From the NCBI GenBank assembly GCA_947494195.1, contig CANLUC010000002.1, forward strand, positions 124,001 to 188,000: 64,000 nucleotides of DNA. Direction: 5' to 3'. The DNA is from an uncultured Nesterenkonia sp. Lineage in GTDB: Bacteria > Actinomycetota > Actinomycetes > Actinomycetales > Micrococcaceae. This document shows, piece after piece, positions 34,729 through 44,109 of the stretch (its first letter is position 1; each line of letters starts with the position of its first letter). The position numbers and the translations under genes are program-made. Below the pieces are notes generated by a model, which worked only from the letters and a program-made list of their open reading frames with translations, did not search any database and was not told the origin of the DNA.

Positions 34729-35511
34729 TCAGAGGTGCGTCTCGATGTCGCCCTCGGAGCGAAGCTCCTCGACAAGGTTGATCGCGGCCTCGTTGCGTGC
34801 ATCCGAGGTTGCCTGCTCCTCCACGTCCTCACGCGCATCTTCGAAGGAGGGCAGCTCGGCCTGCTCTTCGCTGCCCGACTCTTCCTGGGCGGCGACGGCC
34901 TCGTCATAGATCTCGCGGAGCTCCTCCTCGGAGGGCTCCTCGATCTCGAGGTCCTCGAGCAGCTGGTTGATCAGCACCTGGCTGCGCGCGTCCTCGGTCA
35001 GCTGCTCCGCGGACATGCCCTGCTCTTCGTAGGCTTCGATGAACTCATCGGCTGATTCCATGCCGTTGGACTCGGCCTGCTCGGTGATCAGTGCGTCGAC
35101 GTCCTCATCGGAGGCTTCGAATCCCTGATCCCGTGCTTCCTGGAGCAGCAGCTCGTTGCCGATCATGGAATCCAGGGTCTGCTCCTTGAGCTGCTCCTGG
35201 TCCAGCTCCTCGCCGGTCATCTGGGACTGCATGGCGAGCTGCTGGAATTGGGATTCGTAGAGCACGGTGAAGTCTTCGCCGCTGAGCTCGTCGCCGTTGA
35301 CCTCGGCGATGACGTCGGGGATGTCCTCGGTGTCGGCCTCCGGCATCTCGGGCTGCTCGCCTGCGGCGCCGTCTTCTGCGCCCTGTCCCTCCTCCTGGGC
35401 ACCCTGGGATGCCGCAGCACCCTCTTCAGGCTCGGATTCGGATGCGTCGCCGCAGGCGGCGAGGGCCAGTACTCCGGCCAGCGCAAAACTTGTCATCAGC
35501 TTCTTGGGCAC
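34729..35511 (-). CDS. Acidic SurA N-terminal-domain lipoprotein
   Basis: A 260-residue lipoprotein with signal peptide and lipobox LAAC (Cys 20). After a Glu/Ala/Gly-rich linker (about 22-70) comes a SurA_N-like chaperone domain (VIAEVNGDELSGEDF to LLEDLEIEEPSEEEL). No parvulin PPIase domain follows; the C-terminus is another acidic helical region. It would act outside the membrane as a foldase-like chaperone. GTG 35511 is chosen because AGGAGG lies 8 bases upstream. The extreme acidity suggests adaptation to high salt. Confidence 0.82.
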   Translation of the reverse strand: MPKKLMTSFALAGVLALAACGDASESEPEEGAAASQGAQEEGQGAEDGAAGEQPEMPEADTEDIPDVIAEVNGDELSGEDFTVLYESQFQQLAMQSQMTGEELDQEQLKEQTLDSMIGNELLLQEARDQGFEASDEDVDALITEQAESNGMESADEFIEAYEEQGMSAEQLTEDARSQVLINQLLEDLEIEEPSEEELREIYDEAVAAQEESGSEEQAELPSFEDAREDVEEQATSDARNEAAINLVEELRSEGDIETHL

Positions 35512-35595
35512 GACAAGAACCTCCTCATTGGTAGTCGAGCGCGAAAGGTAGCATTCCAGCCACAACGGTCAAACCAGCCAGCGTCCGGCTGGCGT

Positions 35596-35922
35596 TCAGG
35601 CCAGGATTGCCAGCAGCCCCATCACTCCCAGCGCGATCGTGGCGCAGGTGGTGGCCAGCACGGCGCGGACATCGGCCTCCACCCGTCCTTCGGCGATTCC
35701 GCGGGACTGCCGCGAATAGCGCAGCTTCTGTGTCAGGTAGATGCTGCCGGCGACGAGTGCACAGCCGGCCGAAAGCGCGAGGGTCCATAACCCGTAGGAG
35801 GGCATCCAGCGCAGGAACACCGCCCCGACCAGCGCGAACAGCAGCATCGTCCGACCCCAGGAGAGCACGGTCCGTTCGGGCTGGAGGCCCGGATCGGCAT
35901 GCAGCGGGACCGCTGGGCGCAT
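35596..35922 (-). CDS. DUF202-family membrane protein
   Basis: A 108-residue protein with three predicted membrane helices and the DUF202 signature QPERTVLSWGRTMLLF near residues 14-29. The start overlaps the stop of the preceding DUF202 gene as TGATG, so the two are coupled and may form a heteromer. Family function is not established; YidH belongs here. Confidence 0.82.
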   Translation of the reverse strand: MRPAVPLHADPGLQPERTVLSWGRTMLLFALVGAVFLRWMPSYGLWTLALSAGCALVAGSIYLTQKLRYSRQSRGIAEGRVEADVRAVLATTCATIALGVMGLLAILA

Positions 35923-36299
35923 CAGGTCACGACCACCAGCACGATGACCACTGCCATCGCGACACCGCAGGCGAAGCTCAGCAGCGGGATGATCAGCGGC
36001 ATCGGCAGCGGCCGACCCTGGCGCATGCTGCGTTCGATGTGCAGCCAGCGCAGGGCAGCGCCCACGCTGATCAGCAGTCCGACGCCTATGGTGAGCACCG
36101 AGATGATGGTCCGGTAGGGGTCCTCGAAGACATCAGCGGCGAAGGCCTCCACGGCGACGCCGCCCGCGAGGAACGCGAGCGCCGTGCGGATCCAGGCGAG
36201 GAAGGTGCGCTCGTTGGCAAGGGTGAACCGCGGATCGGGCTCCTGCCCCCGCGAGAGCAGGCGGCTGGAGAGCCGTCCTCGCTGCGGATTCTCGCTCAC
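35922..36299 (-). CDS. DUF202/YidH-family membrane protein
   Basis: A 125-residue protein with the canonical signature LANERTFLAWIRTALAFLAGG (27-47) and three membrane helices. GTG 36299 has AGGAGG upstream. It is paired with a second DUF202 protein downstream in an overlapping arrangement that is common for this family. No enzymatic residues are evident. Confidence 0.85.
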   Translation of the reverse strand: MSENPQRGRLSSRLLSRGQEPDPRFTLANERTFLAWIRTALAFLAGGVAVEAFAADVFEDPYRTIISVLTIGVGLLISVGAALRWLHIERSMRQGRPLPMPLIIPLLSFACGVAMAVVIVLVVVT

Positions 36300-36378
36300 T
36301 GTTCCTCCTGCTGCTCTGCTGTTTCACGGGCCCGTCGGCCGCGCGAGCCAAGTCTGTCACAGGCGCAGGTGCCGCCGG

Positions 36379-37569
36379 TCAGCCGCGCGGCTTCATCCGC
36401 GTGCTGGGCAGCGCAGGGGCCGGAAGCGGCGCCGCCTGGCCTGGGGGGAAGTCCCCGAACTGCGGAAACGGCCTCCCGTCGGCGTATCGGGAGCCCGCCA
36501 GGGCGTCCCTGAGCGCTCCGTGCACGGGCTCACCGAGTGCGCCTTTCGGGACTGACACCTGATGTTCGGATCCATCGGGCCGTGCCGCCCGTTCGGAGCC
36601 GCCTGCCTCGGAGCCGGTGCCGGCGTGGCTGCCCAGCGGCGAGTCCTGCGCGGGTGCTTCGAAGCCCATCTCGGCCTGGTAGGCGTCACGGAAGGCGACG
36701 ATCTCCTCATGGCTGCGGCCCACGAAGTTCCACCACATGACGATCTGCTCGCCCAGCGGCTCCCCGCCGAGCAGCAGCGCCAATACAGGCTCATCGAGCG
36801 CCTCGATGCGCAGCGTGGTGACACCGGTCTCACTCACGCCCAGATGATCCTCCGGCAGCAGCGCGCCGTTGAGCCGCACGGCACCCGAGATGCGCAGCAG
36901 TCCATGCTCATGGGCGGACGGGACATCCAGCTCGAGGACCGTGCCGGGCTCGAGGCGAAGTTCGGCCCCGGTCAGCGGGAGGTAGGTCTTGACCGGGGAC
37001 CGCTGTCCGAGCAGCTCACCCAGGAAGACCCGAGCCTCCCACCCCGGGCCCTGCACCGGGTCGGTGCGGTAGGTGGCCAGCGAAGGCTCCACGAAACGGT
37101 GCTGATCCGGGAACGCGTACCAGAGCTGGGCTCCGTGCAGCACCGTGGTGTCCGTGGTGGAGTACTCCGAGTGGCTGATGCCGCTGCCAGCGTTCATCAC
37201 GACCACCTCCCCCGGACGCACCGTGGCCCAGTTCCCAGCAGAGTCCATATGGTCGATCCGGCCGTCGAAGAGCCAGGAGACGGTGGCCAACCCTGTGTGC
37301 GGATGGCGGGGAACACGCATAGGCGTGGCCTCCGTCAGGTCATCGGGACCGTAGAAGTCGATGAAGCACCACGCCCCCACCAGCGAGCGTGCCCGCTGCG
37401 GCAAGGTGCGCCGGACGTTCATGGCACGCGGACCACCCAGGGGGACGGTGCGCGGCTCCAGGAGCTCCACCCCGTCGTCGGCCCGGACGACGCCGTCGCG
37501 CAGACCCTCATAGGCATAGGGCCCGTTGATGCAGACCTGCTCCTGATGTTCGAGGTCAGTGCTGCTCAT
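36379..37569 (-). CDS. Pirin-family protein
   Basis: A 396-residue bicupin protein of the pirin family. It has MPRHPHTGL-like MRVPRHPHTGLATVSWLFDG with metal-binding histidines, GSGISHSEYS, and the C-terminal cupin with LLLGGEPLGEQIVMWWNFVGRSHEEI. Pirins have quercetinase or oxidative-stress roles. The C-terminal 100 residues extend beyond the usual pirin length (about 300) and are low complexity. ATG 37569 follows AAGGAGACGC. An A/T-rich palindromic element (37608-37628) lies upstream. Confidence 0.9.
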   Translation of the reverse strand: MSSTDLEHQEQVCINGPYAYEGLRDGVVRADDGVELLEPRTVPLGGPRAMNVRRTLPQRARSLVGAWCFIDFYGPDDLTEATPMRVPRHPHTGLATVSWLFDGRIDHMDSAGNWATVRPGEVVVMNAGSGISHSEYSTTDTTVLHGAQLWYAFPDQHRFVEPSLATYRTDPVQGPGWEARVFLGELLGQRSPVKTYLPLTGAELRLEPGTVLELDVPSAHEHGLLRISGAVRLNGALLPEDHLGVSETGVTTLRIEALDEPVLALLLGGEPLGEQIVMWWNFVGRSHEEIVAFRDAYQAEMGFEAPAQDSPLGSHAGTGSEAGGSERAARPDGSEHQVSVPKGALGEPVHGALRDALAGSRYADGRPFPQFGDFPPGQAAPLPAPALPSTRMKPRG

Positions 37570-37607
37570 TGCGTCTCCTTGTGATGATGACCAGGCGTCG
37601 CCCTGAG

Positions 37608-37628
37608 TATTTCAAAATTCAAGCAATA
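37608..37628. promoter_or_regulatory. A/T-rich imperfect palindrome upstream of the pirin gene
   Basis: A 21-bp element, TATTTCAAAATTC then AAGCAATA, with TATT/AATA ends, in an otherwise G+C-rich gap. It shares TCAAAATT with the element upstream of the luciferase-like monooxygenase (49576-49599). Both could be MarR-type operators. Confidence 0.4.
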
Positions 37629-37682
37629 TGCCCAGGATGTCCGCCGGCGGCGCAGAGCCGGTGCTGCTCAGTCATCGGCCGC

Positions 37683-38111
37683 TCAATCGTCGGAGACGCT
37701 GACTCGCACCTCGATGTTGTCCCGCGTGGCCTTGGAATACGGGCACGAGGCGTGGGCCTTCTCCGCCAGCTGCTGGGCCTGGGCCTGGTCGAGATGAGGG
37801 ATCACCACCTCGATCTCCACGGCGAGACCGAAGCCGCCGTCGTCGTCCTTGCCGATGCTCACCCTGGCTCCGACTGAGGAATCCGTCACATCGGCCTTCT
37901 GCTCCGCGGCGGCCTGGCGCAGTGCACCGTGGAAGCATGCGGCGTAGCCCAGCGCGAAGAGCTGCTCCGGATTCGCCCCCTCGCCCGAGCCGCCCATGGC
38001 CTCTGGAACTGCCATATCCAGGTCTATTCGGCCGTCTGAGGTGCGGCTGCGTCCATTGCGGCCGTCACCGGTGGCCAATGCCTCAGTGGTGTACACGGGT
38101 TCGATCGCCAT
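37683..38111 (-). CDS. ohr: Organic hydroperoxide resistance protein, Ohr/OsmC family
   Basis: A 142-residue thiol peroxidase that reduces organic hydroperoxides. The catalytic cysteines are Cys 59 (GYAACFHGAL) and Cys 123 (ASCPYSKATRDN), with NPEQLFA preceding the first. Length and motif spacing are those of Ohr rather than OsmC. ATG 38111 has AAGGGA upstream. It precedes the pirin gene on the same strand, so an oxidative or electrophile stress role for both is plausible. No ohrR gene is adjacent. Confidence 0.93.
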   Translation of the reverse strand: MAIEPVYTTEALATGDGRNGRSRTSDGRIDLDMAVPEAMGGSGEGANPEQLFALGYAACFHGALRQAAAEQKADVTDSSVGARVSIGKDDDGGFGLAVEIEVVIPHLDQAQAQQLAEKAHASCPYSKATRDNIEVRVSVSDD

Positions 38112-38205
38112 GCAGGAATCCCTTCGCTCGTCCTAGTGGACCGCACCGCCGCGATGGCTCCGGTACGGTGCCGGTCAAGGCATAAGAACATCACAGCGTT
38201 CGTGA

Positions 38206-39588
38206 GTGGCACAATGGACCATCGTGCGAACTTCCGATGCCGTCTGGCTTGCCCCCGGCGAGCCCCAAGAGATTCAGTCTGACCTGGCCAGCCGCTTCCA
38301 TGAGGAGTACGGCCGGCCAGCTTCCGGCACCTGGTTCGCCCCCGGGCGGGCAAATCTCAATGGTGAGCACATCGATTTCCATGCTGGCCGCTGCCTGCCG
38401 ATGGCGCTGGCCCACGGCACCTACGTGGCTGCCGCACCGCGCGAGGACGGTCTGCTCCGGCTGCGTACGCTGGACGCCTCCTTGGACGACGGGGTCACCA
38501 CCGTGTTCGCGGATCAGATCGGCCCGCGCGCACAGGCCGGATTCGCGGGGACCATCGAGGAGGACGAGCCGACAGGGCACTGGAGCCAGTACGTCCATGG
38601 TGCCCTCTGGGCGCTGCGCGAGCTCGGCGCCGCTCAGCCGGACTTCCACGTCACCGAGGGATTCGGTGCCGACGTCCTGGTGGTCTCCACGCTGCCGATC
38701 GGCGGCGGCCTGTCCTCCTCGGCCGCATTGGAATGCGCGAGCATTCTGGCGTTCGTCGCCCTGGGCACTCCGTTGGGGCTGGCGAACCCGCTCGATGATC
38801 TGAACGCGGCCCTGACGCGCGAACACCGCAAGCAGCTCGCAGCGGCCTGCGTGCGCGCAGAGGTGGAGGTCGTGGGTGCCGGCACGGGCGGCTTGGACCA
38901 GACCGCCGCCATGCGCGCCCGGGCAGGCAAGGTGCTGTCCCTGGACTGCCGGGACTTCAACGTGCAGCCGCTCGACATCGGCTGCATCCTCCGCGGCTAC
39001 CGCCTGATCGCCGTGGACACGGGACAGGCCCACCGCCTGGCTGACGGTCAGTTCAGCGATCGCCGCGCCGACGCCGAGGCGGCGGCCCAGCTGCTGGGCT
39101 TCGACCGGCTCCGCGACGCCCTTCCGGAGAAGCCACGCAAGGCAGACGTGCTCCACGTCCTCGAGGAGTTCGACCGCCTGGCCGAGCAGCTCGAATCTGT
39201 AGCCGGACGCGATATCGAAGCCTGCCGACGTCGGCTGCGTCATGCTCTCACTGAGATGGTGCGCTCCGAGAAGCTGCACCACCTGCTCTCCGGGGAGGCC
39301 TACGGCGTCCGCCACATCACCTCCACCGTGGGAGACATCCTGACCGCCGGGCATATGAGCATGCGCGACGACGCCGAGGTCTCCTTCACCGTGGCAGACC
39401 TGGTGGTGGAGACTGCTCTGGCACAGGGTGCCGAGGGCGCTCGGCTGATCGGTGGCGGGTTCGGCGGATCAGTGCTGGTGCTGATCGCCCCCGCAGGCCT
39501 TCCCCGGCTCACCGCCGCCCTGGAGAAGATCAGCCGCAACATCCGGCTGATCGACGTCGCGCCGTCTGCGGCCGCCCACGCCCTCTGA
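38206..39588 (+). CDS. galK: Galactokinase (GHMP kinase)
   Basis: A 460-residue GHMP kinase. The GalK signature reads GRANLNGEHIDF (47-58), the ATP loop LPIGGGLSSSAA is at 163-174, the catalytic Asp is probably Asp 231 (GTGGLDQTAAM), and IGGGFGGSVL lies near 421-430. Two changes from the classical signature (GRVNLIGEHTDY) are seen, so specificity for galactose is likely but not certain. GTG 38206 or GTG 38224 could be the start; neither has a clear ribosome binding site. No galT or galE is adjacent. It is divergent from ohr. Confidence 0.85.
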   Translation: MAQWTIVRTSDAVWLAPGEPQEIQSDLASRFHEEYGRPASGTWFAPGRANLNGEHIDFHAGRCLPMALAHGTYVAAAPREDGLLRLRTLDASLDDGVTTVFADQIGPRAQAGFAGTIEEDEPTGHWSQYVHGALWALRELGAAQPDFHVTEGFGADVLVVSTLPIGGGLSSSAALECASILAFVALGTPLGLANPLDDLNAALTREHRKQLAAACVRAEVEVVGAGTGGLDQTAAMRARAGKVLSLDCRDFNVQPLDIGCILRGYRLIAVDTGQAHRLADGQFSDRRADAEAAAQLLGFDRLRDALPEKPRKADVLHVLEEFDRLAEQLESVAGRDIEACRRRLRHALTEMVRSEKLHHLLSGEAYGVRHITSTVGDILTAGHMSMRDDAEVSFTVADLVVETALAQGAEGARLIGGGFGGSVLVLIAPAGLPRLTAALEKISRNIRLIDVAPSAAAHAL

Positions 39589-39725
39589 GGCACCACGAAG
39601 TTCCAGGTCAGATACAGGCAAGGTCCCACCTTGCGCACAGGTCCTTCTCAGCGACGCTTCCTACACTCGGGATCAGCGCGCCAGGACGTCTCCTCCGGCG
39701 CATCCCTGCCAAGCGAGGTGTACGC

Positions 39726-39917
39726 ATGTCATCTCATCGAGCACGTCACGACCGAGCCAAGCCCTCCTCGGAACCGCCCGTCCCGCCGAAGCCTGCCCCG
39801 CGGGAGGAGCCTACGCTCGGTCGCGCCAACTCGAGTCAGACGGTCGCGATCACCCTCGGTGTGGGCATCGGGCTGATCGTATTCCTGCTCGCGCTGCCCT
39901 ATCTCGGCTGGCTCTGA
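39726..39917 (+). CDS. Small single-span membrane protein, uncharacterised
   Basis: A 63-residue frame with a basic, proline-rich cytoplasmic part (residues 1-38) and one hydrophobic helix at the C-terminus (VAITLGVGIGLIVFLLALPYLGWL, given as residues about 40-63). GAGGTG lies upstream of the ATG. A single C-terminal helix after a charged Pro-rich tail is a believable small protein. I do not recognise a family. Confidence 0.6.
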   Translation: MSSHRARHDRAKPSSEPPVPPKPAPREEPTLGRANSSQTVAITLGVGIGLIVFLLALPYLGWL

Positions 39918-39969
39918 ACCCCGAGGCGCTCCGCTGCGGTCGTGATTCCAAGCGGTACGCTGTCAGGCT

Positions 39970-40575
39970 GTGAGCACCCCCAAGAAGAGCCCCGTCAGGA
40001 AGTCTCCCGGCCGCTCCACAGCTGGCGCGAAGAACAGCACGGCCGCCAAGAAGAACACGGCAGCGAAGCCGACCGCGCGGCGCCCGGCTGCCTCGAAGTC
40101 CGCCTCCACGCCCCGCGCAGACACCTCGGCGTCCCGCCCCTCCGCCCCGAAGTCTCGGGCCTCTTCCCCCGCGTCTCGGACCTCGTCCTCCTCCTCGCGG
40201 CCTTCCTCCTCTCGGTCCTCCTCCGGGCGTGGCGCGACCGCTCCGAGCCGCGAGCGAACCACGCTGCGGCGGCTCGGCGGCGAGTGGGGGCGCTATCTCT
40301 GGGGCGTCGTCGTCGCTGTGGTCATCGCCGCTCTGATGTTCGAGTTCACCATGGTCTGGACCATCGGGGTGGGCTTCTACATGCTCGCGCTGGGTGAGTT
40401 CACCGGCCTCTGGCTGCTCGTGGGCGGGTACGCGCTGGCCTGCACTCCGGCCGCGTTCGGACTGCTCATCGCCACGGGCAGGTTCTGGACCGCACTGACG
40501 CACTCACTCTGGATCGGCCTGCTCTACGGCGGACTCGGATACGCCTTCCTCGACGTCATCCTCGGCATCGTGTAG
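39970..40575 (+). CDS. Membrane protein with long Ala/Lys/Ser-rich N-terminus, uncharacterised
   Basis: A 201-residue protein. Residues 1-95 are low complexity and very basic, with KSPVRKSPGR-type repeats and serine tracts (SSSSSRPSSSRSSSGRG), resembling histone-like tails. Residues about 108-200 form three to four membrane helices with no charged catalytic residues. The GTG at 39970 fixes the start, although no strong Shine-Dalgarno sequence is seen. The gene follows the small membrane protein by 52 bases on the same strand, and the two may be co-transcribed. Function unknown. Confidence 0.65.
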   Translation: MSTPKKSPVRKSPGRSTAGAKNSTAAKKNTAAKPTARRPAASKSASTPRADTSASRPSAPKSRASSPASRTSSSSSRPSSSRSSSGRGATAPSRERTTLRRLGGEWGRYLWGVVVAVVIAALMFEFTMVWTIGVGFYMLALGEFTGLWLLVGGYALACTPAAFGLLIATGRFWTALTHSLWIGLLYGGLGYAFLDVILGIV

Positions 40576-40799
40576 GAGTGCTGGCGGCCTCCGTCCGTGC
40601 CCCGCTCTGGGGACCGGTCGGCGTCGTCGGATCAGCAGAGACCAGCGGTGGAGCGAAACGTGCCGGTCCGGACGGTGGCCCGTTCGGGTCATGCAGGGGT
40701 GCCCCAAGGATGACCGGTGCGTGCGAGGTGTTCGTGAAGGCGAGGCGAGAAGGTTGTCTCAGGCGTCCGAACGGGTGCCTGCAACCGAGAGGAAATGTC

Positions 40800-41024
40800 A
40801 TGCCACTCATCCAGGTCAAGGTGATTGAGAACGTCTTCACCAGCGAGCAGAAGCAGGAGATCGTCCGGCGGCTGACGGACGCGATGGTGGAGATCGAGGG
40901 AGAGAACATGCGGGCGGTGACGTGGTGCATGGTCGAGGAAGTCCGGAGCGGAGACTGGGCCATTGCGGGAAGTCCGCTGAGCACTGCCGATGTCAGGGCG
41001 CTGGCAAGCGGGGTAGGCGTCTGA
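40800..41024 (+). CDS. Tautomerase-family protein (4-oxalocrotonate tautomerase-like)
   Basis: A 74-residue protein of the short 4-oxalocrotonate tautomerase type. It begins MPLIQVKVIENVFTSEQ, so Pro 1 of the mature protein is the likely catalytic base, and then has the single helix KQEIVRRLTDAMVEI. ATG 40800 has GAGAGGA 7 bases upstream; the frame upstream of it lacks homology. It lies 48 bases before the broken LuxR regulator on the same strand, so the regulator may once have controlled it or shared its transcript. Confidence 0.85.
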   Translation: MPLIQVKVIENVFTSEQKQEIVRRLTDAMVEIEGENMRAVTWCMVEEVRSGDWAIAGSPLSTADVRALASGVGV

Positions 41025-41072
41025 GCTGGCAGGACCTATGCAAGTCAGCGTGACGGGAGGAAGATCAGCTGC

Positions 41073-42751
41073 ATGGCCTCCCTCCTCGCTGCTCAGGAGG
41101 CGCTGGCCTCCGGCGCATGGAGCCGGGCGGACAGCGCCTTCCGGGCTGTGATCGAAGAGTCCGGTGACCCGCTCGCGCACGAAGGCCTGGCCCAGGTGGC
41201 CTGGTGGACCGACGACGCGGAGACGTGCCTGAGCGCGCGAGAGATGGCCTACCGACTGTGGCGCGAGCAGGAGAACGCGCTGGGCGCGGCGCGCGCGGCA
41301 ACGGCTCTGGCCTGGCCTGGGACAGTCTGCTCTTCGGATGTGGGCACTCGGTGGCCAAGGGGTGGCTGGGACTGGCGTGCGACCTCCTGCTCGATGTCGA
41401 AGAGCGACCCGAACATGGCTGGTGCTTGATCCGAGCAGCGGAATTCGCCCTCGCGGCAGACGTGGATCCGGCTGCCGCCAGAGAACACGCGACGCGTGCG
41501 GCAGACGTAGGACGCCGCACCGGCGAGGGAGACCTCATCGTGGTGGGGTTGGCGCTCCAGGGTCTCGCCTCGGTGCGCATGGGGCACGTGCGGGAGGGGA
41601 TGGCGCTTCTGGACCCCGCCGCGGCTGCGGCGACCGCGGGAGACGTCACCGACCTGATGTGGACCGGCAAGGTGGTGTGCTGGCTGATCGTCGCCTGCCA
41701 CGAGACGCGCGACATCGCCCGCGCCCAGGAGTGGTGCCATCGAGTCGAAAGAATGTGCCACGAACGCGACCTGGTGCCGCTGCTCCACGTGTGCCGGATC
41801 CAGTATGCCTCCGTGCAGCTCTCGGCCGGCGTCTGGACAGTCGCGGAGCAGGAGCTCAGCCAGACCCTCGGCCGCCTCAACAGCTCCCGGCGTGCCGCAC
41901 GGCTGGAGGCGGTGGTCCAGCTGGACGAGCTGCGTCGTCGACAGGGCCGTTTCGCCGAGGCGGAGCAGCTTTTCAGCCAGGCAGAGTTTGATCCGGTCTC
42001 CATCCTCGGACGGGTGCTGATCATGCACGCTGAGGGTCGAAGCAGCAGCGCATGGCTCTCGGTGCAGCGACTGCTGAACACGTTGCCCTCGGGAAACCGG
42101 CTGGCCCGGGCTGAGATCCTGCTGCCCACAGTGCGCATTGCTCAGGCTCTGGGACGCGAGGACGCTGCCGCTGATGCAGCAGGGGAGCTGCGGCTGACTG
42201 CCCATGCAGTGCGAACTGAAGCCCTTCTGGGTATGTCAGCTCTGGCGGATGCGGTGCTGGCGGAGCACCCGCAGGACAGCAACCTGCTTCACGAGGCCGT
42301 GAGGCATTTCCACCACGCCGGCCTGCGGCATGAAGAGGGCGAGGCGCGGCTGCTCCTCGCCACACAACTGGCGAACCACGCTGACGGACCCGGCGCGCAG
42401 GAGCAGCTCGCGGCAGCGACCGAGGTCATGACCGAACTGGGTGACGAGAACGGCCTCGCACAGGTTCGGAGGCTCCAGAGGAAGGTCGCTCCACGCTCCA
42501 CGGAAGTGCTCACGCCGCGAGAGGTCGAAGTCCTCAGGCTCGTGGCCCGCGGGTTGAGCAATGAGCAGATAGCCCGAACGCTGACGTTGAGTGGGCACAC
42601 CGTCCATCGCCACGTCGCCAACATCCTCACCAAGCTTGACCGTCCGACGCGCGCTACTGCTGTGAGCGTGGCCATGGCCTCAGGATTGCTCGAACTCGTC
42701 GACTTCCCGGACCGGCCGGTGCGGGCCGGCAGATCACCCCGCGGCGGCTAG
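41073..42751 (+). pseudogene. LuxR-family transcriptional regulator disrupted by a 5-bp duplication
   Basis: Two overlapping frames together make one LuxR regulator of about 557 residues. Residues 1-81 come from the frame starting at ATG 41073 (MASLLAAQEALASGAW to ATALAW). The rest comes from a shifted frame that continues DSLLFGCGHSVAKGWLG through helical TPR-like repeats to the C-terminal helix-turn-helix (LTPREVEVLRLVARGLSNEQIA near 42510-42580). The frames join at GGCCTGGCCT (41309-41318): deleting one GGCCT unit restores a continuous protein. A sequencing error, slippage mutation or phase switch would look the same. The gene's end overlaps the convergent dnaB stop. Confidence 0.85.
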
Positions 42752-44109
42752 AAGTCCCGGGCCATGTCCTGGAACCGCGCATAGTGACCCTGGAAGGCCA
42801 CGGTGATGTCCCGGGTGGGGCCGTTGCGGTTCTTGGCCACGATGATGTCTGCCTCGCCGGCGCGCTCGGTCTCCTTGTCGTAGACCTCGGGGCGGTGCAG
42901 CAGCATGACCATGTCGGCGTCCTGCTCGATGGATCCGGATTCGCGGAGGTCCGAGACCTGGGGCTTCTTGTCCGGACGGGACTCTGAACCACGGTTCAGC
43001 TGCGAAAGGGCGATGATCGGCACGTCGAGCTCCTTGGCCAGGAGCTTCAGGGTGCGGGAGAACTCGCTGACCTCCTGCTGGCGGGACTCCACGCGCTTGC
43101 CCGAAGAGAGCAGCTGCAGGTAGTCCAGCACCACGAGCTTGAGGTTGTTGCGCTGCTTGAGCCGACGGCATTTCGCGCGGATCTCCATCAGCGACATGTT
43201 CGGGGAGTCATCGATGAACAGCGGCACGTCGTTGAGCCGATCCACGGCCTCGGACATCTTCTCCCAGTCCTCATCCCGGATGTTGCCCTTGCGCAGATCA
43301 GAGAACAGGATCCGCGACTCCGCCGAGAGCAGCCGCATGGCGATCTCGTTGCGACCCATCTCCAGGGAGAAGAAGGCGGCGGTCATGCCGTTGGTCACCG
43401 CAGCGGCGCGGGCGAAGTCCAGCGCGAGGGTGGACTTACCCATGGCCGGACGTGCAGCGATGATGATCATCTGCCCGCCGTGGAAGCCGTGGGTCAGGTC
43501 ATCGAGATCGCGGAACCCGGTCGGGATGCCGGTGAGCCCGCCGTCGTGGGCCGAGTTCGTCTCGATCTCATCGATGGTCGGGCCCAGCACCTCAGACAGC
43601 GAGACATAATCCTCGCTCTGCCGGTTCTCGGCCACGTTGTAGATCTCGGACTGCGCCTGATTGACGATGCCTTCGACCTCGCCGTCGGCGGTGTGACCGA
43701 GCTGCACGATCTTGGTCCCGGCCTCGACCAGCCGGCGCAGGATCGCCCGTTCGCGCACGATCTCGGCATAGAAGCCGGCATTGGCGGCCGTGGGCACGGA
43801 CTGGGCCAGGTTGTGCAGATACGCGGGCCCGCCGATGCGCTGCAGCTCGCCGCGCTTGGTGAGATGATCCGAGATCGTCACCACGTCGGCGGGCTCGCCA
43901 CGGCCGTAGAGGTCGATGATCGCGTCATAGATCAGCTCATGCGCAGGCCGGTAGAAGTCGGAGCCACGGAGCACCTCGACGACGTCGGCGATGGCGTCCT
44001 TGGAGAGCATCATGCCGCCCAGGACCGACTGCTCCGCCACCATGTCCTGGGGTGGCGTGCGGGAGTCCACCCCTGCCGGGGAACCGGTGTCGTAGAGCTC
44101 TGTAGTCAC
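42748..44109 (-). CDS. dnaB: Replicative DNA helicase DnaB
   Basis: A 453-residue helicase. The N-terminal domain has RTPPQDMVAEQSVLGGMMLS (about 17-36), and the RecA-like domain carries Walker A PAMGKST at 221-227, SLEMGRNEIAMRLLS, VVLDYLQLLSSG and the LSQLNRGSE arginine-sensor region. No intein interrupts it. GTG 44109 overlaps the stop of the condensation-domain gene as GTGA. Length is normal. It unwinds DNA ahead of the replisome as a hexamer, loaded at oriC with DnaA. Confidence 0.97.
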   Translation of the reverse strand: MTTELYDTGSPAGVDSRTPPQDMVAEQSVLGGMMLSKDAIADVVEVLRGSDFYRPAHELIYDAIIDLYGRGEPADVVTISDHLTKRGELQRIGGPAYLHNLAQSVPTAANAGFYAEIVRERAILRRLVEAGTKIVQLGHTADGEVEGIVNQAQSEIYNVAENRQSEDYVSLSEVLGPTIDEIETNSAHDGGLTGIPTGFRDLDDLTHGFHGGQMIIIAARPAMGKSTLALDFARAAAVTNGMTAAFFSLEMGRNEIAMRLLSAESRILFSDLRKGNIRDEDWEKMSEAVDRLNDVPLFIDDSPNMSLMEIRAKCRRLKQRNNLKLVVLDYLQLLSSGKRVESRQQEVSEFSRTLKLLAKELDVPIIALSQLNRGSESRPDKKPQVSDLRESGSIEQDADMVMLLHRPEVYDKETERAGEADIIVAKNRNGPTRDITVAFQGHYARFQDMARDF

